In this document: positions 43,651 to 52,165 of the stretch, piece by piece
How the letters are laid out: every line of letters begins with the position of its first letter
Numbering within the stretch: position 1 is the stretch's first letter
Source: Salegentibacter_A chungangensis
Lineage (GTDB): Bacteria; Bacteroidota; Bacteroidia; Flavobacteriales; Flavobacteriaceae
Assembly (NCBI RefSeq): GCF_042678405.1
Contig: NZ_JBHTLI010000001.1
Span: 496,001 to 560,000, forward strand
Length of the DNA stretch: 64,000 nt
Direction of reading: 5' to 3'
Notes under the pieces: model-generated
Databases searched by the model: none
Told to the model about the DNA's origin: nothing
Seen by the model: only the letters and a program-made list of their open reading frames with translations
Position numbers and translations under genes: made by a program

Positions 43651-44254
43651 TATTCAAGATCCTCTCTATTTTATTATAATGCCAATAAATTCGGTTTAGA
43701 ATTAGCTTAATATGTCAGGTCCAAATTAGACTCTACCTCTTTTTTAAGTCCCGATTAACTTTTTGAAAAGTAATTATTTACCTGAAATTCAGATGTTTAA
43801 AAATTTTTAATATCTTGGTCCCGTTCTGCCCTACAGGAATTTTTTCATTCAGGTTTAACTCAACACCCCCGGGCAATGAAAAGTTCTTTTATCCTAATTC
43901 GTTTTTTCTGCCGGTTCCTTAGCGGGAAGCTTCAGGCTGTTCGCCTTTTTAATAAGGTTACCTCAAAAGATTCAGAATTTTCCAATATACCTGCCGGGCT
44001 GGCCCCTCAGTTGATCAGGGTAGGTTTGCACATATAAGCGATTCCCAAGAAAAAAATGGTCTTTTTATGGAATAGATGGAAATTTTGTGTAGGAAAAAGA
44101 ATAAAAAATAAATGCCGCCCCGTTGTTGTAACGGCATTTTTCATGTAAATTTATATTTAGCCCCACTTGCATAAAAAACATATTGGTGTTTAATACGTTA
44201 ATATGCCGAATAGTTTTTCTGAATTTTTATTATTGTAGTACTTTTCGCGAGATT
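43651..44254. other. 600-bp region without a recognisable gene
   Basis: A 53-codon ATG frame at 43876-44037 (beginning MKSSFILIRFFCRFL) shows no signal peptide cleavage site or known motif and is doubtful. A clear hairpin terminator lies at 44110-44142, 460 bp after the FGE gene and before the PID-CTERM gene, so something may be transcribed here. A TATCTTGG at 43811-43818 is a one-mismatch -7 box. I see no tmRNA, RNase P or SRP RNA signature. Confidence 0.4.
44110..44142 (+). terminator. rho-independent terminator in the gene-poor region
   Basis: AAATGCCG (44110-44117) pairs with CGGCATTT (44132-44139), then more T. A-rich sequence upstream would let it work on either strand. Confidence 0.65.
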
Positions 44255-44479
44255 ATGAAGGTGAGAGCAAAAATTATATTTATACTTTCCTTGCTGCTTA
44301 TGCTAAGCAGTGAGCTGTATTCTCAGGCTCAGAGTCATAATCTGCCGCAGCCGCAGTCTGCATCAGGTCCGGGAGTACCCCCACCGCCAGGTCTTCCAAT
44401 AGACTTTGGGATATCTGCCCTTATTGCTTCAGGAGTGGCACTGGGTGTTTACCATATCCGCCGCCGAAAAGAGGATTAG
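44255..44479 (+). CDS. small PID-CTERM sorting-signal protein
   Basis: 74 residues: a signal peptide (about 1-24, ending ELYSQ), a short Gln/Ser-rich stretch, then PPPPGLPIDFG, a hydrophobic helix and RRRKED. This C-terminal tripartite signal is the PID-CTERM type seen in many Bacteroidota, thought to be processed by a dedicated sorting system. The mature part would be only about 25 residues. Function is unknown. The frame opens at 44183, but the ATG at 44255 begins the signal peptide. The stop overlaps that of ribE on the other strand by 3 bp (TTAG). Confidence 0.75.
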   Translation: MKVRAKIIFILSLLLMLSSELYSQAQSHNLPQPQSASGPGVPPPPGLPIDFGISALIASGVALGVYHIRRRKED

Positions 44480-45063
44480 CCCAGTTCGGTGATTCGCTTC
44501 ACGTATTTCCCGATTACATCAAATTCCAGATTCACCACATCTCCCTTTTTTATATGCTTAAAGGTAGTGTGTTCGTATGTATAAGGGATAATGGCTACGC
44601 TAAAGCCATTTTTCTTTGAATTTACCACGGTGAGGCTTACCCCGTTAATGGTGATGGAGCCTTTTTCAATAGTGATGTTATTCAGGGCAGGATCATATTC
44701 AAATGAAAATTCCCAGCTTCCCTGGGCCTCTTTAACTTCGGTGCAGGTAGCGGTCTGGTCTACGTGACCCTGTACGATATGTCCGTCCAGGCGTGCTCCC
44801 AGTTTCATTCCTCGTTCCAGATTTACAGGGCTGCCAACTTTCAGCGTTCCAAGATTTGTCTTTTCAAGGCTTTCCTTTACAGCAGTAACGCTATACTCAT
44901 CTTCGTATATACTTACCACGGTAAGGCAAACCCCGTTATGAGCCACACTCTGATCGATCTTCAGCTCAGGGGTCATCGTGGCTTTCACCCTGATGTTTAA
45001 ATTTTCCTGCTCTGGGCTGAGCGCTGTGATTTCTCCTACTTCTTCAATAATACCGGTAAACAT
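44476..45063 (-). CDS. ribE: riboflavin synthase, alpha chain type
   Basis: A 195-residue enzyme making riboflavin from two 6,7-dimethyl-8-ribityllumazine molecules. MFTGIIEEVGEI marks the start. The two lumazine-binding repeats are visible: HNGVCLTVVSIYEDEYSV and INGVSLTVVNSKKNGFSV, each after a GxHxxxG-type turn (DGHIVQGHVD in the linker). The reading frame is open for another 59 codons upstream, overlapping pdxA, but the family start is the ATG at 45063. It diverges from pdxA. Confidence 0.96.
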   Translation of the reverse strand: MFTGIIEEVGEITALSPEQENLNIRVKATMTPELKIDQSVAHNGVCLTVVSIYEDEYSVTAVKESLEKTNLGTLKVGSPVNLERGMKLGARLDGHIVQGHVDQTATCTEVKEAQGSWEFSFEYDPALNNITIEKGSITINGVSLTVVNSKKNGFSVAIIPYTYEHTTFKHIKKGDVVNLEFDVIGKYVKRITELG

Positions 45064-45081
45064 GGATTGTATAATATTGGT

Positions 45082-45089
45082 TACATTTG
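45082..45089 (+). promoter_or_regulatory. -7 box (TACATTTG) for pdxA
   Basis: An exact TAnnTTTG 36 bp before the pdxA ATG in the ribE-pdxA divergent spacer. No -33 box at standard spacing. Confidence 0.5.
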
Positions 45090-45125
45090 TTCTGTAAAAA
45101 TAGAAAATAATATACCGGAAGGCAT

Positions 45126-46172
45126 ATGAAACACGCTGAAAAGATAAAACTTGGAATAAGCATAGGAGATTTGAACGGAATAGGGAGCGAGATCGTGCTG
45201 AAAACCTTTGATGATTCCCGGATGCTGGATTTTTGTACACCCGTGATCTTTGCTTCGGCCAAGGTTATCACTTTCCTAAAGAAACATTTTAAACTTTCCT
45301 TCCATTTTCAGGGCATAGATGATGCGTCTAACGCCATAGATGGAAAGATAAATGTAGTGAACGTCTGGAAGGAGAATGTGACCATAAATTTTGGAGAAGA
45401 AGATGTGAAAGCCGGTGAATATGCTTTTAAATCTTTGCAGTCAGCCACCACGGCTTTAAAAAATGACGAGATTGATGTACTGGTGACGGCACCTATCAAC
45501 AAGGCAACCATCCAGAGTGAAGAGTTTAAGTTCCCCGGGCATACCGATTACCTTGCGCAGGAACTGGGCGGAGAGAGCCTGATGTTTATGATTACAGACA
45601 CCCTTAAAATAGGTCTGCTTACAGATCACGTTGCCCTTAAGGATATCTCTAATGTGATCACCCCGGAGCTTATTCAAAAGAAAATAGGGATCATTCAGGA
45701 AACCCTGAAGCAGGATTTCAGGGTGGAGAAACCGAAGATCGCTGTTTTAGGAATTAATCCACATAGCGGAGATCACGGGGTTATAGGAAAAGAAGATGAA
45801 GAGGTGCTGAAGCCTACCCTTGAAAAGATAAGGGAGAAAGGAGACCTGGTTTACGGGCCATATTCGGCAGATAGTTTCTTCGGTTCTAAGAATTACAAGA
45901 ATTTTGATGCGGTGGTCGCTTCGTACCACGACCAGGGGTTAATCCCTTTTAAGACGCTATCTTTTGGGAACGGGGTGAATTTCACAGCCGGTCTGAACAA
46001 GGTGAGAACTTCTCCGGATCACGGCACTGCTTTTGAAATAGCAGGAACCGGAACGGCGAACATTAATTCTTTTAAAGAGGCTGTTTTTAAGGGAATTGAG
46101 ATCTTTAAGGCCCGGGAAGAATACAAGGAGCTGACCGAGAATCCGCTGAGGAAACAGAAGAAAAAGATATAA
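45126..46172 (+). CDS. pdxA: 4-hydroxythreonine-4-phosphate dehydrogenase
   Basis: A 348-residue NAD-dependent enzyme of pyridoxal phosphate synthesis. ISIGDLNGIGSEIVLK opens the protein. The three metal histidines lie in FPGHTDYLAQ, SYHDQGLIPFK and SPDHGTAFEIAGTG. The length and ends fit the family. It is followed, on the same strand, by yceD and rpmF, with a separate promoter in between. Confidence 0.96.
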   Translation: MKHAEKIKLGISIGDLNGIGSEIVLKTFDDSRMLDFCTPVIFASAKVITFLKKHFKLSFHFQGIDDASNAIDGKINVVNVWKENVTINFGEEDVKAGEYAFKSLQSATTALKNDEIDVLVTAPINKATIQSEEFKFPGHTDYLAQELGGESLMFMITDTLKIGLLTDHVALKDISNVITPELIQKKIGIIQETLKQDFRVEKPKIAVLGINPHSGDHGVIGKEDEEVLKPTLEKIREKGDLVYGPYSADSFFGSKNYKNFDAVVASYHDQGLIPFKTLSFGNGVNFTAGLNKVRTSPDHGTAFEIAGTGTANINSFKEAVFKGIEIFKAREEYKELTENPLRKQKKKI

Positions 46173-46215
46173 ACAAAAATTTGTTTATAAAAAGCCGTTA
46201 GTTTATTTAATTTTA

Positions 46216-46223
46216 TATCTTTG
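46216..46223 (+). promoter_or_regulatory. -7 box (TATCTTTG) for yceD-rpmF
   Basis: An exact TAnnTTTG followed by CACCC, 37 bp before the yceD ATG at 46261. Confidence 0.5.
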
Positions 46224-46260
46224 CACCCGCCTTTGCCGAAGTGGCAGGCACCCGAAACTG

Positions 46261-46794
46261 ATGATGATGAAGAAGTTAGCAGATTATACGATCCCTTTTG
46301 TGGGGTTGAAGCTAGGAAAACACCAGTATGAGTACGGGATCAACAAGGAGTTCTTTGAGCATTTTGAGTACGACGAATTTAACGATGCAAACGTAAAGAT
46401 AGACCTGTTGTTCGAAAAGAAGACCACGATGATGGAGCTTACTTTTAGGGCTACCGGGACGGTAAACGTTAATTGTGACCTTACCAATGAGCCTTACGAT
46501 CAGCCTATAGACAGTGAACTGTTTCTGGTGGTTAAATTCGGGGAAGAATTTAATGACGATAATGAAGATTTACTCATCCTGCCTCACGGCGAGTACGAGA
46601 TAAATGTTCAGCAGTATATATATGAACTAATTGTTTTGTCCGTTCCTCTAAAGCGGGTTCACCCCGGGGTAGAGGATGGTTCGTTAGAATCTGAAGTACT
46701 TGATAAACTGGAAGAACTTAGCACAGAACATAATGAGAATGAGGATGAGATTGATCCTCGATGGGATAAATTAAAAAATTTACTAAACGATTAA
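46261..46794 (+). CDS. DUF177/YceD family protein (23S rRNA accumulation factor family)
   Basis: A 177-residue cytoplasmic protein with the DUF177 pattern: ADYTIPFVGLKLGKHQYEYG near the start, FRATGTVNVNCDLTNEPYD in the middle, and an acidic tail DEIDPRWDKLKNLL. It lies 13 nt before rpmF, the conserved pairing for this family, whose plant and bacterial members are linked to 23S rRNA processing. The exact role in Bacteroidota is not established. Two further ATG codons follow directly (MMMKK), so the start may be a few codons later. Confidence 0.9.
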   Translation: MMMKKLADYTIPFVGLKLGKHQYEYGINKEFFEHFEYDEFNDANVKIDLLFEKKTTMMELTFRATGTVNVNCDLTNEPYDQPIDSELFLVVKFGEEFNDDNEDLLILPHGEYEINVQQYIYELIVLSVPLKRVHPGVEDGSLESEVLDKLEELSTEHNENEDEIDPRWDKLKNLLND

Positions 46795-46807
46795 ATAACA
46801 GGAAGCC

Positions 46808-47005
46808 ATGGCACATCCAAAGAGAAAAATCTCTAAAACCAGAAGAGATAAAAGAAGGACACATTATAAAGCTTCGGTACCAAAAATTGCTACCGATCCT
46901 ACAACAGGCGAGGCACACTTGTACCACAGAGCTCACTGGCACGAAGGTAAGTTGTATTACCGTGGTCAGGTTTTGATTGACAATACAGAAGAAGTAGAGG
47001 CTTAA
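46808..47005 (+). CDS. rpmF: 50S ribosomal protein L32
   Basis: 65 residues beginning MAHPKRKISKTRRDKRRTH, the usual L32 start, with the bacteroidotal LYHRAHWHEGKLYYRGQV block. The zinc cysteines found in some L32 proteins are absent, so this is the cysteine-less form. It is cotranscribed with yceD and followed by a terminator. Confidence 0.97.
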   Translation: MAHPKRKISKTRRDKRRTHYKASVPKIATDPTTGEAHLYHRAHWHEGKLYYRGQVLIDNTEEVEA

Positions 47006-47031
47006 GGGAAATAGAGCTTCAACAAAAATAG

Positions 47032-47057
47032 AAACTCTCACAATGTGGGAGTTTTTT
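47032..47057 (+). terminator. rho-independent terminator after rpmF
   Basis: AAACTCTCAC and GTGGGAGTTT pair (one G-T) around AAT, followed by a T tract. Confidence 0.75.
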
Positions 47058-47065
47058 GTTTTAAG

Positions 47066-47095
47066 TTGATTAAGTGCTAAAAAGACCTTAATTTG
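47066..47095 (+). promoter_or_regulatory. candidate promoter of the fabH-accB-accC genes
   Basis: TTG at 47066-47068, 19 bp, then TTAATTTG at 47088-47095 (one mismatch to TAnnTTTG), directly after the rpmF terminator. The leader to fabH would be about 80 nt. Confidence 0.45.
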
Positions 47096-47180
47096 CACCC
47101 CGGTTAAAAGAAATTTTAGTACATTTCTTTTTATAGATTTCGCGCTCAACCACGCGTAAAGGTGTATAAAATGCAATTCT

Positions 47181-48176
47181 ATGAATAAAATCACAGCAGC
47201 AATTACGGCTGTGGGCGCATATGTGCCTGAAGATGTGTTGACCAACAAAATGTTGGAGGAAATGGTGGATACCAATGATGAATGGATCACCAGCAGAACC
47301 GGAATTAAGGAGCGTCGAATCTTAAAAGACCCAAATAAAGGAACTTCATATTTGGGGATACAAGCAGCAAAAGACCTGCTTAAAAAATCCAATATAGACC
47401 CTAAGGAAATAGATCTTGTGATCCTGGCATCAGCAACGCCTGATATGCCTGTGGCTTCTACAGGGGTTCATATTGCTACACAAATAGGGGCTATCAATGC
47501 ATTCGCCTACGACCTGCAGGCTGCCTGTTCAGGTTTCCTGTATGCGATGTCCAATGCTGCCGCATATATAGAATCCGGACGTTACAAAAAAGTACTCGTG
47601 ATAGGAGCCGATAAAATGTCTTCTATTATTGATTATACTGACAGGACCACCTGCATCATCTTTGGTGACGGGGCGGGAGCCGTACTTATGGAACCTAACG
47701 AAGAAGGTCTAGGTCTTCAGGACGAGATTTTGAGAAGTGACTCAATTGGTCGCGAATCTCTTAAGATCGAGGCCGGAGGATCGCTTATGCCGCCAACCGA
47801 GGAAACCGTTGCCAGAAAACTTCACTTTGTACAACAGGATGGGAAAACCGTATTTAAATTTGCGGTATCTAATATGTCCGGCGTTAGTGAAGAGGTGATG
47901 AAAAGGAATGGCCTTGCCAGCGAAGATGTAGACTGGCTGGTTGCCCACCAGGCAAATAAAAGGATCATTGGTGCTACGGCCAGCAGGATGAATCTTGCAG
48001 AGGATAAGGTGCTTATGAATATTGAACGTTACGGAAATACTACTTCCGCGACGCTGCCATTACTATTAAGCGATTACGAGAAACAATTCAAAAAAGGAGA
48101 CAATATTATTTTTGCTTCATTTGGAGGTGGATTCACTTGGGGAGCCACTTATCTGAAATGGGCTTATAATTCTTAA
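47181..48176 (+). CDS. fabH: beta-ketoacyl-ACP synthase III
   Basis: A 331-residue thiolase-fold enzyme starting fatty acid synthesis by condensing acyl-CoA with malonyl-ACP. The catalytic triad is visible: DLQAACSGFLYA (Cys116), WLVAHQANKRI (His256), and RYGNTTSATLPLLL (Asn286). WITSRTGIKERRI is the family N-terminal block. It lies upstream of accB and accC, so malonyl-CoA supply and its use are grouped. Confidence 0.97.
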   Translation: MNKITAAITAVGAYVPEDVLTNKMLEEMVDTNDEWITSRTGIKERRILKDPNKGTSYLGIQAAKDLLKKSNIDPKEIDLVILASATPDMPVASTGVHIATQIGAINAFAYDLQAACSGFLYAMSNAAAYIESGRYKKVLVIGADKMSSIIDYTDRTTCIIFGDGAGAVLMEPNEEGLGLQDEILRSDSIGRESLKIEAGGSLMPPTEETVARKLHFVQQDGKTVFKFAVSNMSGVSEEVMKRNGLASEDVDWLVAHQANKRIIGATASRMNLAEDKVLMNIERYGNTTSATLPLLLSDYEKQFKKGDNIIFASFGGGFTWGATYLKWAYNS

Positions 48177-48197
48177 AAAAACCAACACCCTAACATT

Positions 48198-48716
48198 ATG
48201 GATTTAAAAGAAATTCAGAATTTAATAAAGTTTGTAGCTAAGTCTGGGGCCAGTGAGGTAAAGCTTGAGATGGATGATGTTAAGATCACCATTAGAACCG
48301 GAACCGACGATAAAGAAACTACAATTGTTCAGCAAGTGCCAATGGGCGGAGGCCAGATGCAACAGCAGATGCCTATGCCACAGCAACAGCAACAGCAGGC
48401 TCCTGCCCAGGAGGCGGCACCGGCACCTGCCGAAAAACAGGAGAAAAAAGAAACTAAAGAAGAGGATAACTCTAACTATATTACCGTTAAATCTCCTATT
48501 ATCGGAACCTTCTACCGCAAACCATCTCCGGACAAGCCTGCCTTTGTAGAGGTTGGGAAGTCTGTGAAAGAAGGAGATGTGCTTTGTGTTATTGAAGCGA
48601 TGAAACTTTTCAACGAGATTGAAAGTGAAGTTTCAGGGAAAATAGTAAAAGTATTGGTTGAAGACGCTTCTCCTGTAGAATTCGATCAGCCACTGTTTTT
48701 AGTAGACCCATCATAA
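48198..48716 (+). CDS. accB: biotin carboxyl carrier protein of acetyl-CoA carboxylase
   Basis: 172 residues: an N-terminal helix-rich part (MDLKEIQNLIKFVAKSGASE), a Gln/Pro/Ala-rich flexible linker (about 45-90, with runs of Gln), and a C-terminal biotinyl domain with CVIEAMKLFNEIESE, in which Lys136 is biotinylated. It carries CO2 from AccC to the carboxyltransferase. It lies 21 nt after fabH and 49 nt before accC. Confidence 0.97.
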   Translation: MDLKEIQNLIKFVAKSGASEVKLEMDDVKITIRTGTDDKETTIVQQVPMGGGQMQQQMPMPQQQQQQAPAQEAAPAPAEKQEKKETKEEDNSNYITVKSPIIGTFYRKPSPDKPAFVEVGKSVKEGDVLCVIEAMKLFNEIESEVSGKIVKVLVEDASPVEFDQPLFLVDPS

Positions 48717-48765
48717 ATCACTGCCCATTTAACTGAAGCGTTCTTCAGGAAAAAATAAAACAGGT

Positions 48766-50121
48766 ATGTTTAAGAAAATATTGATTGCAAACAGAGGTGA
48801 GATAGCCCTTAGAGTTATCAGAACCTGTAAGGAAATGGGTATTAAAACGGTTGCAGTATATTCAACCGCCGATGCAGAAAGCCTTCACGTAAGATTTGCT
48901 GATGAGGCCGTATGTATAGGTCCGGCACCCAGTAACCAGTCTTATCTGAAAATTTCAAACATCATTGCAGCAGCAGAGATCACCAATGCCGATGCCATTC
49001 ATCCGGGATACGGTTTTCTTTCGGAAAACGCCAAGTTCTCCAAGATCTGTGATGAACACGATATAAAATTTATTGGTGCTTCCCCTGAAATGATCTCCAA
49101 AATGGGAGACAAAGCAACCGCCAAGGCTACAATGAGGGCCGCCGGTGTGCCTTGTGTTCCGGGGTCTGAAGGGATAATCGAAGATTATGACGAGTGCCTT
49201 AAGCTCGCAAGAGAGATCGGATTTCCGGTAATGCTTAAAGCTACTGCCGGGGGTGGTGGTAAAGGTATGCGTGCAGTCTGGAAAGAGGAAGACCTGGAAC
49301 CTGCCTGGGAGTCGGCCCGTAAGGAAGCCGATGCCTCCTTTGGGAACGACGGGATGTATATGGAGAAGCTTATTGAAGAGCCTCGCCATATCGAGATCCA
49401 GATCGTGGGAGACAGCAGCGGGAAAGCCTGTCACCTTTCTGAAAGGGACTGTTCTATCCAGCGTCGTCACCAGAAGCTTACCGAAGAAACGCCTTCTCCT
49501 TTTATGACGGATACGCTTCGTAAGAAGATGGGAGAAGCCGCAGTAAAAGCTGCCGAATATATCAAATATGAAGGTGCGGGTACCGTAGAATTTCTTGTAG
49601 ATAAACACAGGAACTTCTATTTTATGGAAATGAACACCCGTATCCAGGTAGAGCATCCTATTACCGAACAGGTGATAGACTATGACCTTATCAGGGAGCA
49701 GATCCTTGTTGCCGCAGGAGTGCCTATTTCAGGAAAAGATTACTTCCCGCAACTGCATTCTATCGAGTGCCGTATCAATGCCGAAGATCCGTATCACGGG
49801 TTCAGGCCTTCTCCGGGAAAGATCACCAACCTGCATGCGCCGGGTGGCCACGGGGTGAGAATAGATACCCACGTATATAGCGGCTACATTATTCCGCCAA
49901 ACTACGACTCTATGATCGCTAAACTTATCACCACTGCCCAGACCAGGGAAGAGGCGATAAATAAGATGAAACGAGCACTGGACGAATTCGTGATAGAAGG
50001 GGTGAAGACCACTATCCCGTTCCATCGCCAGTTGATGGATCATCCCGATTATATAGATGGAAATTATACCACCAAATTTATGGAAGACTTCAAAATGAAG
50101 CCCATAGAGGAGGAAGATTAA
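48766..50121 (+). CDS. accC: biotin carboxylase subunit of acetyl-CoA carboxylase
   Basis: A 451-residue ATP-grasp enzyme that carboxylates biotin on AccB. MFKKILIANRGEIALRVIRT is the biotin-carboxylase N-domain, KATAGGGGKGMRAVW the glycine-rich lid, SIQRRHQKLTEE and EMNTRIQVEHPITEQV the catalytic region. Length is normal. It is the last gene of the fabH-accB-accC set, followed by a terminator. Confidence 0.97.
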   Translation: MFKKILIANRGEIALRVIRTCKEMGIKTVAVYSTADAESLHVRFADEAVCIGPAPSNQSYLKISNIIAAAEITNADAIHPGYGFLSENAKFSKICDEHDIKFIGASPEMISKMGDKATAKATMRAAGVPCVPGSEGIIEDYDECLKLAREIGFPVMLKATAGGGGKGMRAVWKEEDLEPAWESARKEADASFGNDGMYMEKLIEEPRHIEIQIVGDSSGKACHLSERDCSIQRRHQKLTEETPSPFMTDTLRKKMGEAAVKAAEYIKYEGAGTVEFLVDKHRNFYFMEMNTRIQVEHPITEQVIDYDLIREQILVAAGVPISGKDYFPQLHSIECRINAEDPYHGFRPSPGKITNLHAPGGHGVRIDTHVYSGYIIPPNYDSMIAKLITTAQTREEAINKMKRALDEFVIEGVKTTIPFHRQLMDHPDYIDGNYTTKFMEDFKMKPIEEED

Positions 50122-50129
50122 AGATAAAG

Positions 50130-50152
50130 CCCCGTTTTTTACGGGGTTTTTT
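50130..50152 (+). terminator. rho-independent terminator after accC
   Basis: CCCCGT and ACGGGG form the stem with a T-rich loop, followed by TTTTTT. Confidence 0.75.
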
Positions 50153-50159
50153 ATTTTAT

Positions 50160-50247
50160 GGGCGTTCCCCCGCTAAAAAGCGGTGGCGGGCTATCCGTTC
50201 TTAGTCCCGCGAAAATGCGGGAGCTAACCACTCCTATCCCTAACGCG
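50160..50247. repeat. palindromic intergenic element, REP-like, of flavobacterial type
   Basis: GCGTT (50162-50166) pairs with AACGC (50242-50246), enclosing CCGCT/AGCGG and TCCCGC/GCGGGA hairpins, so the whole folds as a multi-armed structure. The stretch GGGCGTTCCCCCGC with GGCGGGCTATCCGTTC and CTATCCCTAACGCG recalls a dispersed repeat seen between genes in many Flavobacteriaceae genomes (from memory, not searched). It is far more GC-rich than the DNA around it. Confidence 0.6.
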
Positions 50248-50363
50248 AACTGCTCTGTCTTTAACAGGCTTGATCTTTCAGGATACTTATCCCTGCAGGT
50301 CTTTTAAACTTTGTAGGAAACTCTCCCAAACTTTCCGTAATTTCAGGCGATAATTTATGATTT

Positions 50364-51479
50364 ATGGATTTTTCTTACTGGGAGAATAAAACCTGGCTTT
50401 CAGATACAGACTTCACCATTATTGGCAGCGGGATCACGGGGCTTAATTGTGCTCTGAGTCTTAAATCAAGATTCCCCGCCGCTAAGGTGCTTATCCTTGA
50501 ACGCGGGCTTCTGCCCAACGGTGCAAGTACCAAGAATGCCGGTTTTGCCTGTTTTGGGAGTATTTCGGAGATACTGGACGATCTGAACCGGCATACCGAA
50601 GAAGAAGTCGTGGAGCTTGTGAAAAAGCGTAAAAAAGGCCTGCAATTGCTTCGCAGCAACCTGGGAGACGAGAATATAGGGTTCCAGTGTCTGGGAGGAT
50701 ATGAACTTTTTACAAAACAGGACGAGGAACTCTACGGGGAATGCAGATCGAAATTAGATAAAATAAACAGCCTCTTAAAACCGGTTTTTGGGGAAGTTGT
50801 ATTTTATGACCGGGAAGACCGTTTTGGGTTTGAAAATATTCAGCCCCGCTTGGTTTATAACAAGTTCGAGGGACAGATAGATACCGGCAGGATGATGAGT
50901 TCGCTTTTGGACAAAGTGCAATCTGCCGGAGTGAAGATCCTGAATAATGTAACGGTGGAATCCTTTGAGGAACAGGGCTCTGGAGTAGAGGTGAAAACAA
51001 GTTATTTCAGCTTTAAGACAAAGAAGCTGCTGGTGGCCACCAACGGCTTTGCTTCAAAACTTGGTTTCTCTAAAGTTAAACCAGCAAGAGCCCAGGTCCT
51101 GATCACCAAACCTATCCCTGACCTTAAAATTGAAGGGACCTTTCATTTGGATAAAGGCTATTATTATTTCAGGAATATCGACGGCCGGATCCTTTTTGGC
51201 GGCGGAAGAAATCTTGATATAGAAGCAGAGGAAACGATGGAGATCGCGCAAACAGGGCTTATCCAGAATAAACTGGAAGAATTATTAAAAACAACGATCC
51301 TGCCTAACACAAAATTTGAGATCGATCAACGCTGGAGCGGAATTATGGGCGTCGGAGAACGAAAGAAACCTGTTGTAGAGCAGGTTTCAGAGAATGTATA
51401 TTGTGGGGTTCGGCTTGGTGGAATGGGCGTTGCCATTGGCAGCCTGGTAGGAAAAGAATTAGCAGAACTCGTATTATGA
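50364..51479 (+). CDS. FAD-dependent oxidoreductase (DAO/D-amino acid oxidase family)
   Basis: 371 residues. The N-terminal Rossmann motif is FTIIGSGITGLNCALSLKS, then LERGLLPNGASTKNAGFACF and a C-terminal FAD strand CGVRLGGMGVAIGSLVGKEL. GYYYFRNIDGRILFGGGR is the usual DAO substrate-domain strand. The substrate is unknown; glycine/D-amino acid or related amine oxidation is the family norm. Its stop overlaps the mtgA start (ATGA). The spacer upstream holds the palindromic repeat. Confidence 0.88.
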   Translation: MDFSYWENKTWLSDTDFTIIGSGITGLNCALSLKSRFPAAKVLILERGLLPNGASTKNAGFACFGSISEILDDLNRHTEEEVVELVKKRKKGLQLLRSNLGDENIGFQCLGGYELFTKQDEELYGECRSKLDKINSLLKPVFGEVVFYDREDRFGFENIQPRLVYNKFEGQIDTGRMMSSLLDKVQSAGVKILNNVTVESFEEQGSGVEVKTSYFSFKTKKLLVATNGFASKLGFSKVKPARAQVLITKPIPDLKIEGTFHLDKGYYYFRNIDGRILFGGGRNLDIEAEETMEIAQTGLIQNKLEELLKTTILPNTKFEIDQRWSGIMGVGERKKPVVEQVSENVYCGVRLGGMGVAIGSLVGKELAELVL

Positions 51480-52165
51480 TAAAAAGACTACTTAAATTCC
51501 TGCTGAAGATCATTGGCTGGCTAATGATCCTGAGCGTTTTGGTAACACTCGCCTTTAAATGGCTGCCGGTGCCTTTCACCCCTTTAATGGCCATTCGGTA
51601 TTTTGAGAATCCCGATGAAGAGATACATCACGAGTGGGTGCCAATTGAGGAGATCTCCAGGCATCTGCAGCTGGCGGTAATTTGCAGCGAAGATCAGAAT
51701 TTTGAAAAACACAATGGTTTCGATTTTGAAGCCATTGAGGAAGCCATTGAGGAGAACCAGGCCGGGAAGCGGATGCGTGGTGCCAGCACCATCAGTCAGC
51801 AAACGGCTAAGAACGTTTTTCTATGGCCGGGAAGGAACTGGGTTCGTAAGGGACTGGAAACCTATTTCACCTTTTTAATAGAGGTGATGTGGAGCAAGGA
51901 GCGAATTCTTGAGGTGTACCTTAACAGCATCGAAATGGGAAAAGGAGTTTACGGGGCTGAGGCAGCTGCCGAAGCCTGGTTCGGGAAGTCAGCTGCAAAT
52001 CTTTCGGCCTACGAATCTGCTGCCATTGCGGCCGTGCTGCCAAACCCTAGAGAATACAGTGCCAACCCGCCGGGCCCGTATATTCAGCGTAGAAAGAGCT
52101 GGATTGTAAGACAAATGAATAACTACGGAAGATTTATATTAGATGATGAAGGAGATAAAAGATAA
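51476..52165 (+). CDS. mtgA: monofunctional peptidoglycan glycosyltransferase
   Basis: A 229-residue GT51 enzyme polymerising lipid II into glycan strands. One N-terminal membrane anchor (about 8-30) is followed by LAVICSEDQNFEKHNGFD with the catalytic Glu, RGASTISQQTAKNVFLWPGR, and KERILEVYLNSIEMGKGVYG. No transpeptidase domain is present, which separates it from class A PBPs. The frame opens 25 codons earlier inside the oxidoreductase gene, but the ATG at 51476 begins the membrane anchor. Confidence 0.95.
   Translation: MIKRLLKFLLKIIGWLMILSVLVTLAFKWLPVPFTPLMAIRYFENPDEEIHHEWVPIEEISRHLQLAVICSEDQNFEKHNGFDFEAIEEAIEENQAGKRMRGASTISQQTAKNVFLWPGRNWVRKGLETYFTFLIEVMWSKERILEVYLNSIEMGKGVYGAEAAAEAWFGKSAANLSAYESAAIAAVLPNPREYSANPPGPYIQRRKSWIVRQMNNYGRFILDDEGDKR

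Noticed and set aside
43876..44037. 53-codon ORF as a real gene
   Set aside because: There is an ATG and a stop, but no recognisable motif, no supporting promoter and no clear coding pattern; kept only as a note in the intergenic entry.
46171..46186. AAACAAA-AA-TTTGTTT palindrome at the pdxA stop as a terminator
   Set aside because: It is all A/T except one pair per arm, the loop is only 2 nt and there is no T-run; probably chance in AT-rich DNA.
48350..48430. Gln-rich CAG/CAA tract in accB as a microsatellite of interest
   Set aside because: Flexible Gln/Pro/Ala linkers are normal in biotin carboxyl carrier proteins.
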